This document shows positions 17,649-26,956 of a stretch of DNA of 64,000 bases, in pieces. The notes beneath the pieces are model-generated. The model was not told the DNA's origin. It searched no databases and saw nothing but the letters and a program-made list of their open reading frames with translations. Origin of the DNA: Bacillus albus (GTDB lineage: Bacteria; Bacillota; Bacilli; Bacillales; Bacillaceae_G); assembly GCF_001884185.1 (NCBI RefSeq), contig NZ_MAOE01000083.1, positions 1-64,000 on the forward strand, given 5' to 3'. Within the stretch, counting starts at the first letter, position 1, and every line of letters starts with the position of its first letter. Both the position numbers and the translations under genes were made by a program.

Positions 17649-18959
17649 ATGCGCGATTACTTAATTAAACCACTTGTTGGTCAGCCGTATCCAATGATTT
17701 CACATGGAAAAGGTGTGTATTTGTATGATCAAAACGGAAATAAATATTTTGATGGCTCGTCAGGGGCAATTACGGCAGGTATTGGGCATGGCGTAAAGGA
17801 GATTGCGGACGTTATAAAAAAGCAGGCAGAGGAGATTGCATTCGTTTATAGATCACAGTTTACGAGTGAACCTGCTGAAAAATTAGCGAAGAAATTAAGC
17901 GATTTAAGTGTAGGAGATTTGAATTGGAGCTTTTTTGTGAATAGTGGTACGGAAGCAAATGAAACAGCTATGAAAATTGCAATTCAACATTTTCAAGAGC
18001 GAGGTATTCAAGGGAAGCATAAAATTTTGTCACGATGGATGAGTTATCACGGTATTACGATGGGGGCCTTGTCAATGTCTGGGCATCCACTGCGCAGACA
18101 ACGTTTCGTGTCAATTTTGGAAGATTATCCAACTATTCCAGCTCCATATTGTTTTAGATGTCCTGTGCAAAAAGTATATCCAACTTGTCAGCTTGCTTGT
18201 GCAACTGAACTAGAAAGATCAATTGAAAGAATTGGAGCAGAACATATTGCAGCTTTTATCGCTGAACCGATAATTGGAGCAGCTGGAGGTGCAGTCGTTC
18301 CGCCGAAAGAATATTATAAAGTCATTAAAGATATTTGTAGTCATTACGATATTTTATTTATTGCTGATGAAGTAATGACTGGGCTTGGTCGTACTGGCGC
18401 ATGGTTTGCGATGGAGCATTGGGGGGTAGAACCGGATATTATGACTCTTGGTAAAGGTTTAGGAGCTGGGTATACACCGATGGCAGCGACGGTTGTAAGT
18501 GACCGTGTAATGGAGCCGATTTTACGAGGATCGCGTTCTGTTATGAGTGGGCATACGTTAAGTGCAAATCCATTATCTGCAGCAACAGCTTTAGCTGTTA
18601 TTGAATATATGGAGAAACATAATCTACCTGAAAAAACAGCGGAAAAGGGAGAATATTTAATAAGAGGATTACAGAAAGTTCAGCAACAATCGACAATCAT
18701 AGCTGATGTGCGCGGAAAAGGTTTGCTAATTGGGGTAGAATTGCAACCGTTTACAAAAGCGTCGGAACTTATTTCAGTTGCAGCTAAAAATGGTCTTCTT
18801 TTATATCAAGCTGTTTCAGGGCAAGCAGGAAAAGAAGATAGTGCACTGCTTGTGGCACCGCCAATGACAACTACATATTCCGAGTTAGATGAATTACTTT
18901 CAATTTTTGCAAAAAGTGTAGAAGAAATGATGCAAAAAGGAGGGCATAGTATCGCATGA
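17649..18959 (+). CDS. yodT: Class III aminotransferase of the kam locus
   Basis: This 436-residue PLP enzyme is of the omega/ornithine aminotransferase fold. It shows FVNSGTEANETAMKIA, LFIADEVMTGLGRTGAWFA and the Schiff-base lysine in TLGKGLGAGYTP, followed by SGHTLSANPLS. In the lysine route through beta-lysine it probably removes an amino group from a beta-lysine derivative (inference from synteny with B. subtilis yodT-S-R-Q-P-kamA). ATG 17649 was chosen because GGGGGAG lies just upstream; an in-frame ATG at 17589 lacks one. The stop overlaps the next start (ATGA). Confidence 0.85.
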   Translation: MRDYLIKPLVGQPYPMISHGKGVYLYDQNGNKYFDGSSGAITAGIGHGVKEIADVIKKQAEEIAFVYRSQFTSEPAEKLAKKLSDLSVGDLNWSFFVNSGTEANETAMKIAIQHFQERGIQGKHKILSRWMSYHGITMGALSMSGHPLRRQRFVSILEDYPTIPAPYCFRCPVQKVYPTCQLACATELERSIERIGAEHIAAFIAEPIIGAAGGAVVPPKEYYKVIKDICSHYDILFIADEVMTGLGRTGAWFAMEHWGVEPDIMTLGKGLGAGYTPMAATVVSDRVMEPILRGSRSVMSGHTLSANPLSAATALAVIEYMEKHNLPEKTAEKGEYLIRGLQKVQQQSTIIADVRGKGLLIGVELQPFTKASELISVAAKNGLLLYQAVSGQAGKEDSALLVAPPMTTTYSELDELLSIFAKSVEEMMQKGGHSIA

Positions 18960-19654
18960 CAACTATTACAAATACATTCGGTAAATTAAAAGAAATAGAG
19001 GAAGTAATTTCTTTGTTCCACGATGATATGACATTAATGTTTGGGGGATTTGGGGGGATTGGATCCCCTCCTTCTTTAATACAGGCGATTTTAGAAAAAG
19101 GAGTTACAAATTTAAATTTAATAGGAAATGATACAGGATTTCCTGATGTAGGAATCGGTCGTCTCGTTACGAATGAAAGAGTAAAATCATTAATTACTTC
19201 TCATATTGGTTCAAACCCAAATGCAGGAAGACAGCTAAACGAAGGAAGGTTACAAATTGAGTTTTCTCCCCAAGGAACATTAGCAGAGCGTATTCGCGCT
19301 GGCGGTGTAGGGCTTGGTGGCGTATTAGTTGATGTAGGTGTTGATACGATTGTAGAAGAAGGAAAACGTACTGTTGAAATGAATGGTAAGACATATTTAG
19401 TTGAAACAGCATTAACTGCTGAGGTTGCGATTGTATATGCGAAAAAAGCGGATCCATTCGGTAACCTTGTGTTTGATAAGAGCGCTCGTAATATGAATCC
19501 TCACGTAGCAATGGCCGGTGATATAACGATTGTAGAAGCAGAAGAAATCGTTCCACTTGGAAGTTTAGATCCAGAAGAAATTGTTGTTCCAGGAGTATTT
19601 GTAAATTATATCGTACCGTCGGAAGGAGTGAATTGGAAATGGGTATGGGCGTAG
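18956..19654 (+). CDS. yodS: CoA-transferase subunit A
   Basis: This 232-residue protein is of the class I CoA-transferase alpha type (acetoacetate/butyrate CoA-transferase). It has the FGGFGGIGSPPSLIQAIL nucleotide-type loop and the KKADPFGNLVFDKSARNMNPHVAMAG block. It pairs with the beta subunit encoded next. It overlaps yodT by four bases and yodR by 16, so translation is coupled. Its likely job is to activate an acid intermediate of beta-lysine breakdown as a CoA ester. Confidence 0.87.
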   Translation: MTTITNTFGKLKEIEEVISLFHDDMTLMFGGFGGIGSPPSLIQAILEKGVTNLNLIGNDTGFPDVGIGRLVTNERVKSLITSHIGSNPNAGRQLNEGRLQIEFSPQGTLAERIRAGGVGLGGVLVDVGVDTIVEEGKRTVEMNGKTYLVETALTAEVAIVYAKKADPFGNLVFDKSARNMNPHVAMAGDITIVEAEEIVPLGSLDPEEIVVPGVFVNYIVPSEGVNWKWVWA

Positions 19655-20301
19655 AAGTGAGAGATAAGATTGCTAGACGTGCGGCGAAAGAAATACAAAA
19701 TGGTATGATCGTAAATTTAGGTATTGGTATACCATCGCTCGTGCCAAATCATTTGCCTGACGATATAAATGTTATGTTTCATGCGGAAAATGGAATTGTA
19801 GGTATGGGACCTACGCCAAGCAAAGGGAATGAAGACGAAAACTTATGTAACGCAGCAGGTTTGCCGACTTCTCTTATTACTGGAGCGAGTTATTTTGATA
19901 GCTGCACAGCGTTTGGGATGATTCGAAAAGGTTTACTAGATATTACGATTCTTGGTTCATTACAAGTGAGTGAGAATGGTGATTTAGCAAACTGGATCGT
20001 TCCAGGAAAACGCGTTCCTGGTATTGGGGGAGCGATGGATTTGGCACAAAAAGCAAAGCGGGTCGTTGTTGTGATGAATCATGTCGATAAATACGGAAAT
20101 GCAAAAATTGTTTCGGAGTGTACATTACCATTAACTTCACAGAAATGTGTAGATTTAATAATTACAGATATGGCAGTTATGGAAGTGACGCCGAATGGAC
20201 TTATTTTACAAGAATTAATGAGCCCATACACAGTGGAAGATATAAAAAAACATACAGAAGCGGAGTTTGAAATTGGCTCTAACTTACTAGTAATTGAATG
20301 A
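19639..20301 (+). CDS. yodR: CoA-transferase subunit B
   Basis: This 220-residue beta subunit of the CoA-transferase has the nucleophilic glutamate in MFHAENGIVGMGP, the SFGM-like region and the GGAMDLAQKAKRVVVVMNHVDKYG block typical of this subunit. ATG 19639 was chosen because AAGGAG is ten bases upstream; TTG 19633 is an alternative. It works with YodS. Confidence 0.87.
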   Translation: MGMGVEVRDKIARRAAKEIQNGMIVNLGIGIPSLVPNHLPDDINVMFHAENGIVGMGPTPSKGNEDENLCNAAGLPTSLITGASYFDSCTAFGMIRKGLLDITILGSLQVSENGDLANWIVPGKRVPGIGGAMDLAQKAKRVVVVMNHVDKYGNAKIVSECTLPLTSQKCVDLIITDMAVMEVTPNGLILQELMSPYTVEDIKKHTEAEFEIGSNLLVIE

Positions 20302-20316
20302 GGGGAGATGTAATAT

Positions 20317-21585
20317 ATGGAGCAATTAAAAAAACAAGTTTGTGATTATATTGAGAGTCAAGAAGAAGAGAGCGTAAAATTTTTAAAACGTTTAATTCAA
20401 GAAAAGAGCGTATCTGGTGATGAAAGTGGTGCGCAGGCAATTGTGATTGAAAAATTGCGTAAGCTAGGTTTAGATCTTGATATTTGGGAACCTTCATTTT
20501 CTAAAATGAAAGATCATCCTTATTTTGTATCACCACGTACAAGCTTTTCGGATAGTCCGAACATTGTAGCAACCCTTAAAGGAAGTGGTGACGGGAAATC
20601 TATGATATTAAATGGACATATTGATGTTGTACCAGAAGGAGATGTGGACCAGTGGGACCATCATCCCTATAGTGGTGAGAGAATAGGAAATCGTATATAC
20701 GGCCGTGGAACAACGGATATGAAAGGCGGCAATGTCGCGCTAATGCTTGCGATGGAAGCAATTATTGAATCTCGTATTGAATTAAAAGGAGATATTTATT
20801 TTCAAAGTGTAATAGAGGAAGAAAGCGGCGGAGCAGGAACACTAGCTACGATATTACGAGGGTATAAAGCGGATGGTGTCATTATTCCAGAGCCGACAAA
20901 TATGAAGTTTTTCCCGAAACAACAAGGTTCTATGTGGTTTCGTCTACATGTGAAAGGGAAAGCAGCACACGGTGGAACACGTTATGAAGGAGTAAGTGCA
21001 ATTGAAAAAAGCATGTTTGTTGTAGAGCATCTAAGAAAGCTGGAAGCGAAGCGAAATGAGCGAATTACAGACCCATTATTTAAAGGAATCCCGATTCCAA
21101 TTCCGATTAATATTGGGAAAATTGAAGGCGGGAGCTGGCCAAGTTCTGTTCCTGATTCGTTAATTTTAGAAGGAAGATGCGGTATTGCGCCGAATGAGAC
21201 TATAGAGGCGGCAAAAGAAGAGTTTGAGAATTGGATCGCTGAATTAAATGATGTGGACAATTGGTTTGTTGAAAATCCTGTAGAAGTAGAATGGTTCGGT
21301 GCGAGATGGGTTCCTGGGGAACTAGAAGAAAATCATGGGTTAATTACAACACTCGGTCATAACTTTGTTGAAATCGAAGGGAACAAACCAATTATTGAAG
21401 CATCTCCGTGGGGGACTGATGGAGGTTTATTTACACAAATCGCAGGTGTACCAACGATAGTATTTGGACCAGGAGAAACGAAAGTAGCACATTATCCAAA
21501 CGAATATATAGAAGTTGATAAAATGATAGCTGCCGCAAAAATCATTGCATGTACATTACTAGATTGGTGTGAGGTGAAAAAATGA
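20317..21585 (+). CDS. yodQ: M20-family deacylase/peptidase (YodQ)
   Basis: This 422-residue zinc hydrolase is of the M20/ArgE-DapE group. The metal ligands are in LNGHIDVVPEGD (H about 101), GRGTTDMKGGNV and IEEESGGAGT, and the dimerisation lid starts near KAAHGG. It probably removes the acetyl group added by YodP or acts on a related N-acyl intermediate. It follows yodR by 15 bases with GAGGGGAG upstream, and it overlaps yodP by four bases. Confidence 0.85.
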   Translation: MEQLKKQVCDYIESQEEESVKFLKRLIQEKSVSGDESGAQAIVIEKLRKLGLDLDIWEPSFSKMKDHPYFVSPRTSFSDSPNIVATLKGSGDGKSMILNGHIDVVPEGDVDQWDHHPYSGERIGNRIYGRGTTDMKGGNVALMLAMEAIIESRIELKGDIYFQSVIEEESGGAGTLATILRGYKADGVIIPEPTNMKFFPKQQGSMWFRLHVKGKAAHGGTRYEGVSAIEKSMFVVEHLRKLEAKRNERITDPLFKGIPIPIPINIGKIEGGSWPSSVPDSLILEGRCGIAPNETIEAAKEEFENWIAELNDVDNWFVENPVEVEWFGARWVPGELEENHGLITTLGHNFVEIEGNKPIIEASPWGTDGGLFTQIAGVPTIVFGPGETKVAHYPNEYIEVDKMIAAAKIIACTLLDWCEVKK

Positions 21586-22427
21586 AATACTATGAATCTT
21601 TTAGAGAGCAGACGAACGGCTATACAGTAGAAGGCGTTTTGGACTATTTTAATAAACGTATTCGAGTAGACCACTACACAGGAAATGTTGAGAGGATTAT
21701 CCAAACAATTGATGAATTAGCAGAGAAACATTCTTTCACTAAATGTATTGTTAAAGGAAAGGGAGAGCATGTTTCAACATGGCTCTCTTTCGGTTTTTTA
21801 TTGGAAGCAACAATACCACATTATTTTCAAGGTCACGATGCATACTTTTTCGTGAAATTTAATAATGATGAAAGACGAAATAGTATTCATTGGGCTGAGG
21901 AGGATACCATCTTAAGCGGTGTAAAAGCAAAAGAAGTAAAGGAAAAAATAGTCCCAGAGAAATTTCTATTAAGAAAAGCGACAGAAGAGGATGCAGAGGA
22001 ATTAGCAACTGTATTTGGGAAAGTATTTGAAGTGTATCCGACTCCTTTAAACGAAGCGAGTTATGTAAAACAAACGATGAGAGAAGACGATACAATTTAC
22101 TATGTGTATGAATTCGAGGGGAAAATAATTAGTACAGCGTCTGCAGAAATGAATATAAAAGAAGGCAATGCAGAATTAACGAATTGTGCTACTTTACCCG
22201 AATATCGTAAACATGGATTTATGAAAAGTTTATTAATTAAGTTGGAGGAAGAACTGCAAGAAAGATCGATTTTCTGCTCTTATACAATTGCTCGATCTCT
22301 TTCTTTCGGAATGAATGCGGCCTTTCATCAGTTAGGTTATACGTATTCAGGGCGACTGGCGAACAATTGCTACATTTTTGATAAGTTGGAAGACATGAAT
22401 ATTTGGGTGAAAGATTTGTCTAAATAG
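21582..22427 (+). CDS. yodP: Beta-lysine N6-acetyltransferase (AblB/YodP)
   Basis: This 281-residue protein has a C-terminal GNAT domain (about 130-270; ATLPEYRKHGFMKSLLIKLEEE is the acetyl-CoA loop). It matches the AblB family, which acetylates beta-lysine made by KamA. In archaea the product is the osmolyte N6-acetyl-beta-lysine. In bacilli the surrounding aminotransferase, CoA-transferase and deacylase point instead to breakdown. It overlaps yodQ by four bases. No terminator is seen before the kamR operators. Confidence 0.86.
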   Translation: MKYYESFREQTNGYTVEGVLDYFNKRIRVDHYTGNVERIIQTIDELAEKHSFTKCIVKGKGEHVSTWLSFGFLLEATIPHYFQGHDAYFFVKFNNDERRNSIHWAEEDTILSGVKAKEVKEKIVPEKFLLRKATEEDAEELATVFGKVFEVYPTPLNEASYVKQTMREDDTIYYVYEFEGKIISTASAEMNIKEGNAELTNCATLPEYRKHGFMKSLLIKLEEELQERSIFCSYTIARSLSFGMNAAFHQLGYTYSGRLANNCYIFDKLEDMNIWVKDLSK

Positions 22428-22478
22428 CACGGTATAAAAATAGAACGGAATCGTCATGCTTATAATCGCACATAGGTA

Positions 22479-22517
22479 TGCCGAAAATTCGGCACGATAT
22501 TTGCTGAATTTTCGGCA
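22479..22517. promoter_or_regulatory. Two 16-bp palindromes upstream of kamR, likely activator-binding sites
   Basis: TGCCGAAAATTCGGCA (22479-22494, perfect palindrome) and TGCTGAATTTTCGGCA (22502-22517) have centres 23 bases apart, about two helical turns. They end just before the kamR ribosome site. Paired palindromes of this kind are typical for sigma-54 activators; here they may serve KamR autoregulation. Confidence 0.6.
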
Positions 22518-22532
22518 AGAGGGGGGATGACA

Positions 22533-23912
22533 TTGCTAGCAGTTTCGACACAAGAAGTCATTGAGGCGATTTTGGGCAGTATTGATGAGGCTATACACGC
22601 AGTAGATGAAAATGGTATTACTATTTTCTATAATACTGTAGCTGCAAAACACGATGGATCAAAAATTGAAAAAGTGTTAGGTAAACATTTGTTAGAAGCG
22701 TTCCCTTCTTTATCTAGGGAAACAAGTACATTGATGAAAGTATTAGATACAAAAAAACCAATCGTTCATCAAGTGCAGCATTATCAAAATTTAAATGGAG
22801 AAGACATTTGTACAGTAAATACGACGTTACCTATTTTTATAGATGGAAATATTGCTGGAGCTGTTGAAATTGCAAAAGATTATTCCACAGTACAAAAGTT
22901 AACGGATACAATCGTTGATTTGCAGTCGAAAATAAAGCGGTCATCTAGAAAAAAAGCGATCAAAAAGCATGTTGCATTTGAGACGATTGTAACGAATGAT
23001 GCAAGGTTTAAACAGACGAAAGAATTAGCACAAAAAGTAGCCCCAACTGATGCGAATGTTTTAATATATGGGGAAACAGGGACAGGGAAAGAGTTATTTG
23101 TACAAGCGATTCATGAAGCATCTAAACGAAAGAACAAGCCGTTTATTGCACAAAACTGTGCAGCTTTGCCAGAGTCTCTATTAGAAAGTTTATTGTTTGG
23201 AACGACGAAAGGTAGCTATACTGGGGCAATTGAACGAGCGGGATTATTTGAACTTGTAGATGGAGGGACATTGTTTTTAGATGAACTGAATTCAATGCCA
23301 CTCGATTTACAAGCGAAAATGCTACGTGTGTTAGAAGATGGTGTTATTCGTCGTATTGGTGATAATAAGACGAGAAAAGTAGATGTTCGCGTTATTACCG
23401 CAATGAATCAGCCGCCAGAAATATGCTTAAAAGAGAATAAAATTCGCACTGATTTATACTATCGATTAAATGTCTTTTCATTATATATTCCGCCGCTCCG
23501 TGAAAGAACTGAGGATGTATTATTATTAGCGTCTTATTTTTTGAAAGAATATAATAAAAGTTATAAAAAAGGTGTACTTCAAATGGATAAGGAAGCGGAA
23601 GAAAGATTACAAGCTTACCAATGGCCTGGAAATGTTCGGGAATTAAAACATACGATTGAACATGCTGTCATAATTGCAGAAGGGAATACGTTAACAGCCA
23701 ATTGTTTACCACGTACATTTCGGAAAGAGAATCTTCCGAAGAAGAAGGAAATATTGCCTCTTAGAGAAGCACTTCATCAAACCGAAAAAGAATTAATAGA
23801 TCAAGCGTTAATTGAAACGGAAGGAAATATATTACAAGCTGCAAAAATGTTAGGTATCCCTCGTCAGACGCTGCAATATAAACTGAGTAAGTACGACAAA
23901 ACCGCCGAATAA
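22533..23912 (+). CDS. kamR: Sigma-54-dependent activator of the kam locus
   Basis: This regulator of about 459 residues has an N-terminal PAS domain (AVDENGITIFYN..., about 1-110) and a central AAA+ domain with Walker A GETGTGKE and Walker B GGTLFLDELNSMP. A Fis-type helix-turn-helix lies at the end (ILQAAKMLGIPRQTLQYKL). The sigma-54 contact loop reads GSYTGA instead of GAFTGA. TTG 22533 is favoured because the GAGGGGGG ribosome site abuts the in-frame ATG at 22527; both remain possible. It resembles RocR/BkdR-type activators. Its target is inferred to be the sigma-54 promoter before kamA. Confidence 0.85.
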   Translation: MLAVSTQEVIEAILGSIDEAIHAVDENGITIFYNTVAAKHDGSKIEKVLGKHLLEAFPSLSRETSTLMKVLDTKKPIVHQVQHYQNLNGEDICTVNTTLPIFIDGNIAGAVEIAKDYSTVQKLTDTIVDLQSKIKRSSRKKAIKKHVAFETIVTNDARFKQTKELAQKVAPTDANVLIYGETGTGKELFVQAIHEASKRKNKPFIAQNCAALPESLLESLLFGTTKGSYTGAIERAGLFELVDGGTLFLDELNSMPLDLQAKMLRVLEDGVIRRIGDNKTRKVDVRVITAMNQPPEICLKENKIRTDLYYRLNVFSLYIPPLRERTEDVLLLASYFLKEYNKSYKKGVLQMDKEAEERLQAYQWPGNVRELKHTIEHAVIIAEGNTLTANCLPRTFRKENLPKKKEILPLREALHQTEKELIDQALIETEGNILQAAKMLGIPRQTLQYKLSKYDKTAE

Positions 23913-23924
23913 TTGGCGGTTTTT
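23898..23924 (+). terminator. kamR terminator, containing an operator-like sequence
   Basis: AAAACCGCC / GGCGGTTTT stem, then TTTT. The loop region GCCGAATAATTGGC resembles the palindromes upstream of kamR and lies about 160 bases before the sigma-54 promoter. Confidence 0.7.
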
Positions 23925-24068
23925 GTGTGTTTGCACCAATAAAAGAGCGTTTACATATATAAAAAGTAATGAATATGATAATATGTATGGATTTCATACA
24001 GTGCTCAAAAATATTTTTTTGCTTATGTAATAGGGTTCTCCGTACATTTACTTATCAATAAAGTAAAG

Positions 24069-24086
24069 TTGGCATAACTATTGCTT
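24069..24086 (+). promoter_or_regulatory. Sigma-54 (-24/-12) promoter of kamA
   Basis: TTGGCATAACTATTGCTT has GG at 24071-24072 and GC at 24083-24084, exactly ten bases apart, as required. It lies about 37 bases before the kamA start and behind the gene for a sigma-54 activator. I recall published work describing sigma-54 and sigma-K control of kamA in B. thuringiensis, which fits. Confidence 0.85.
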
Positions 24087-24122
24087 ATATAAAGGATGAG
24101 CGTATAAAAAGGGGGAATAGCA

Positions 24123-25544
24123 ATGTTACATGATGTATACAAACCAAATCGTCACTGGAAGGATATCGAGTTGTGGAAGGATGTTACTGAAGAACAATGG
24201 AATGATTGGGTTTGGCAATTAACGAATACGATCAAAACTTTGGATGACTTAAAGAAAGTAATTAATTTAACACCTGAAGAAGAAGAAGGTGTTAAAATTT
24301 CAACAAAAACGATCCCGTTAAATATTACACCGTACTATGCTTGGTTAATGAATCCTGATGATCCACGCTGTCCGATTCGGATGCAATCTGTACCGATTTC
24401 GGAAGAGTTATATAAAACAAAATATGATTTAGAAGATCCGCTTCATGAAGATGAAGATTCACCAGTTCCAGGGTTAACACATCGTTATCCTGACCGTGTA
24501 TTATTCTTAGTAACGAATCAATGTTCAATGTATTGTCGTTACTGTACGCGCCGTCGTTTTAGTGGACAAATTGGAATGGGCGTACCGAAGAAACAATTAG
24601 ATGATGCAATTGCTTACATTCGTGAAACACCACAAGTACGAGATGTATTAATCTCTGGTGGTGACGGTCTTCTTATTAACGATAAAATTTTAGAATATGT
24701 ATTAAAAAATTTACGTGAGATTCCGCACGTTGAGATTATTCGTATCGGAACGAGAGCACCAGTAGTGTTCCCTCAGCGTATTACAGAAAACTTATGTAAC
24801 ATTATTAAAAAATACCATCCAGTATGGTTAAATACACATTTCAATACTTCTATTGAAATTACTGAAGAGTCGAAAAAGGCATGTGAAATGTTAGCGAATG
24901 CTGGTGTTCCAGTCGGAAACCAAGCAGTAATTTTAGCTGGTATTAACGACAGCGTGCCAATTATGAAAAAACTAATGCATGACTTAGTAAAAATCCGTGT
25001 ACGTCCATACTACATTTATCAATGTGACTTATCTGAAGGTATTGGTCACTTCCGTGCACCAGTATCTAAAGGTCTTGAAATTATTGAAGGTTTACGCGGA
25101 CATACGTCTGGTTATGCAGTACCAACATTCGTTGTTGATGCACCAGGAGGAGGCGGTAAAATCGCGCTTCAGCCAAACTATTTAATCTCACAAAGTGCAG
25201 ATAAAGTTGTACTTCGTAATTTTGAAGGTGTTATTACAACGTATCCAGAGCCAGAGAGCTACATTCCAGGAAGAGCTGAAGGGTACTTTAAAGAAATCTA
25301 CCCGAATTACGAAGAAAAACGTTCAGATGTTGGTATCGCAGGCCTTATGAGCGATAAGAAATTTAACCTTGTCCCAGACGACTTACAGCGTATGAGCCGT
25401 CGTAAAGACTATGAAGATAATGAAACGCATGCATCATTAAAAGATAAACGTGATAAGCGCGACCAATTAAAAGATAAAAAATATCAAGCACAAATGGCTA
25501 AATTAGAAGAAAACGACAAAAAAACTGAGGGTGATGCAGTATGA
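24123..25544 (+). CDS. kamA: L-lysine 2,3-aminomutase
   Basis: This 473-residue radical SAM enzyme converts L-lysine to L-beta-lysine. The iron-sulfur motif is CSMYCRYC (C134, C138, C141). SGGDGL contacts SAM, and the C-terminal part has the PLP lysine region after FVVDAPGGGGK. The tail is charged (KDKRDKRDQLKDKK). GGGGG lies upstream of the start. It is the first gene of kamA-yokU-yozE and overlaps yokU by four bases. Confidence 0.95.
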   Translation: MLHDVYKPNRHWKDIELWKDVTEEQWNDWVWQLTNTIKTLDDLKKVINLTPEEEEGVKISTKTIPLNITPYYAWLMNPDDPRCPIRMQSVPISEELYKTKYDLEDPLHEDEDSPVPGLTHRYPDRVLFLVTNQCSMYCRYCTRRRFSGQIGMGVPKKQLDDAIAYIRETPQVRDVLISGGDGLLINDKILEYVLKNLREIPHVEIIRIGTRAPVVFPQRITENLCNIIKKYHPVWLNTHFNTSIEITEESKKACEMLANAGVPVGNQAVILAGINDSVPIMKKLMHDLVKIRVRPYYIYQCDLSEGIGHFRAPVSKGLEIIEGLRGHTSGYAVPTFVVDAPGGGGKIALQPNYLISQSADKVVLRNFEGVITTYPEPESYIPGRAEGYFKEIYPNYEEKRSDVGIAGLMSDKKFNLVPDDLQRMSRRKDYEDNETHASLKDKRDKRDQLKDKKYQAQMAKLEENDKKTEGDAV

Positions 25545-25813
25545 ATTGTATGTGGTGTGACAGTACAGAAGCGAAAGAAAGCTTGAATACTGTATATTGG
25601 GAGTTACCAGATGGTACGAAAGCCATTGAAATTCAAGAGACACCATGCATTTCTTGTTCCTCATGTGGTATGGACTATCAAGCAGATCAAACAGTGAAGG
25701 AAATAGAAGACCAATTGTTTCTAATTTATACGAAAGATTTACCAAAACAACTAACATATGAAGAATTAATGGGAAGACCACGTCTATTAAAAAGAAATTA
25801 TTTCGACTTTTAA
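25541..25813 (+). CDS. yokU: YokU-like zinc-ribbon protein
   Basis: This 90-residue protein has two C-x-x-C pairs (CMWC at 3-6, CSSC at about 42-45) that should form a zinc ribbon. The C-terminal part (LTYEELMGRPRLLKRNYFDF) recalls the antitoxin-like YgiT/MqsA-type layout. It overlaps kamA by four bases, as in other bacilli. Its role is unknown, and no toxin partner is next to it. Confidence 0.8.
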   Translation: MNCMWCDSTEAKESLNTVYWELPDGTKAIEIQETPCISCSSCGMDYQADQTVKEIEDQLFLIYTKDLPKQLTYEELMGRPRLLKRNYFDF

Positions 25814-25836
25814 CCAGCTTTTAAGCTGGTTTTTTT
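25812..25836 (+). terminator. Terminator of kamA-yokU
   Basis: AACCAGC / GCTGGTT, then T6. Confidence 0.85.
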
Positions 25837-25885
25837 CTTTTTTGCCTTGTATAATGTATCCAAGTTAGAAAGGTAGGGAATATTT

Positions 25886-26101
25886 TTGAAAAAGACATTT
25901 TACCACTATATGATGAAGCATCGCGCAGCTTTATTTAGTAATGAAATTTCGAATTTAGCAGAGGCAATGTATGATGATTTAAGCTTTCCGAAGCAATCTG
26001 AAGACTATGATGAAATTAGTTCATACTTAGAATTAAGCGGAATGCTAGAAAGTATGTCTATATTTGATGAAGCTTGGGATTTATACATACAAGAGAGATA
26101 A
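25886..26101 (+). CDS. yozE: YozE (SAM-like fold) small protein
   Basis: This 71-residue protein starts with TTG. It has the YozE pattern: FYHYMMKHR, FPKQSEDYDEISSYLELSG and FDEAWDLY. The fold is a small helical bundle; its function is unknown. An AAAGGTAGGG ribosome-like site is a little far upstream. It follows kamA-yokU after a terminator and has its own terminator. Confidence 0.82.
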   Translation: MKKTFYHYMMKHRAALFSNEISNLAEAMYDDLSFPKQSEDYDEISSYLELSGMLESMSIFDEAWDLYIQER

Positions 26102-26125
26102 AAACTATATGGAATTTTTGATGAG

Positions 26126-26152
26126 AAGCTAGTCTATTTGCTAGCTTTTTTT
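26126..26152 (+). terminator. yozE terminator
   Basis: AAGCTAG / CTAGCTT with an eight-base loop and a T run. Confidence 0.85.
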
Positions 26153-26289
26153 ACGTTGTAAATAAATTTTCATATGTTGATATTTTTTATTGAAAAAATT
26201 TATGAATATACGCTTCTGTGATAAGCGTTTTTATGTAGGTTGCATATACTGTTATCAAAATCACGACGTCAAAAAAAGGAGAGATATAG

Positions 26290-26952
26290 ATGGCAAGGAA
26301 AAAGCAACCTAAATATAACGTAGGGGACATAGTCGTGATTACGCTATATGGAACCGTTGGTAAAATCACAAATATGAAGGTTTTAGATGGAGTTTATGTA
26401 TACGAAGTCAATAATCACGATGGCTTTTACGTAGAGCAAACGTTGCAGCACGTTTCTGAGCAAGATATGAAAAAAGGTGAAACTGAGTGGATTGAATTAA
26501 ATTATAATTTCACATTTGGTGATCTCGTGCAAGTAACAGGATATGATAAAGATGTGTTTCGAATTGTTGGTTTTCGTACAGAAGTATGGAGATATAAAAA
26601 TGACGCATGGGAAGATACAATATACGAATTGTCACGAATTACGGATGGTGAATGGTTAGAAGCGGATGAGTCAGATTTAACGCTACTTGCTAATGCACAA
26701 ACGGCAAATGCTATTTTGAAGAAAATGAAACAAGATAAAGCTGGTATGAATAAATTAGATTTAGGAAAATTAAAGTCAATTAACAACTCAAAAAAAGTGA
26801 GTGTTAAGACAAATCGTCAAGAAATCATTGATGGATTACTTGATATTTATAACGATTATCAATTGTTATTCGATACATTTAAAGATGAAGAGTACAAAAT
26901 TGTTATGGATGTTGTTCATAATTATTTAGTTAAATTGACAGAGAAAAAATAG
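26290..26952 (+). CDS. yodN: YodN-like protein with repeated SH3/KOW-like segments
   Basis: This 220-residue soluble protein has two similar beta-rich modules: KYNVGDIVVITLYGTVGKITNMK (about 8-30) and FTFGDLVQVTGYDKDVFRIVGFRTE. They look like small barrels of the KOW/SH3 kind. A helical C-terminal part follows. The name is taken from resemblance to B. subtilis yodN, which lies next to yozD and kamA there as here. Its function is unknown. AAAGGAGAG sits before the ATG. Confidence 0.7.
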   Translation: MARKKQPKYNVGDIVVITLYGTVGKITNMKVLDGVYVYEVNNHDGFYVEQTLQHVSEQDMKKGETEWIELNYNFTFGDLVQVTGYDKDVFRIVGFRTEVWRYKNDAWEDTIYELSRITDGEWLEADESDLTLLANAQTANAILKKMKQDKAGMNKLDLGKLKSINNSKKVSVKTNRQEIIDGLLDIYNDYQLLFDTFKDEEYKIVMDVVHNYLVKLTEKK

Positions 26953-26956
26953 ATAA

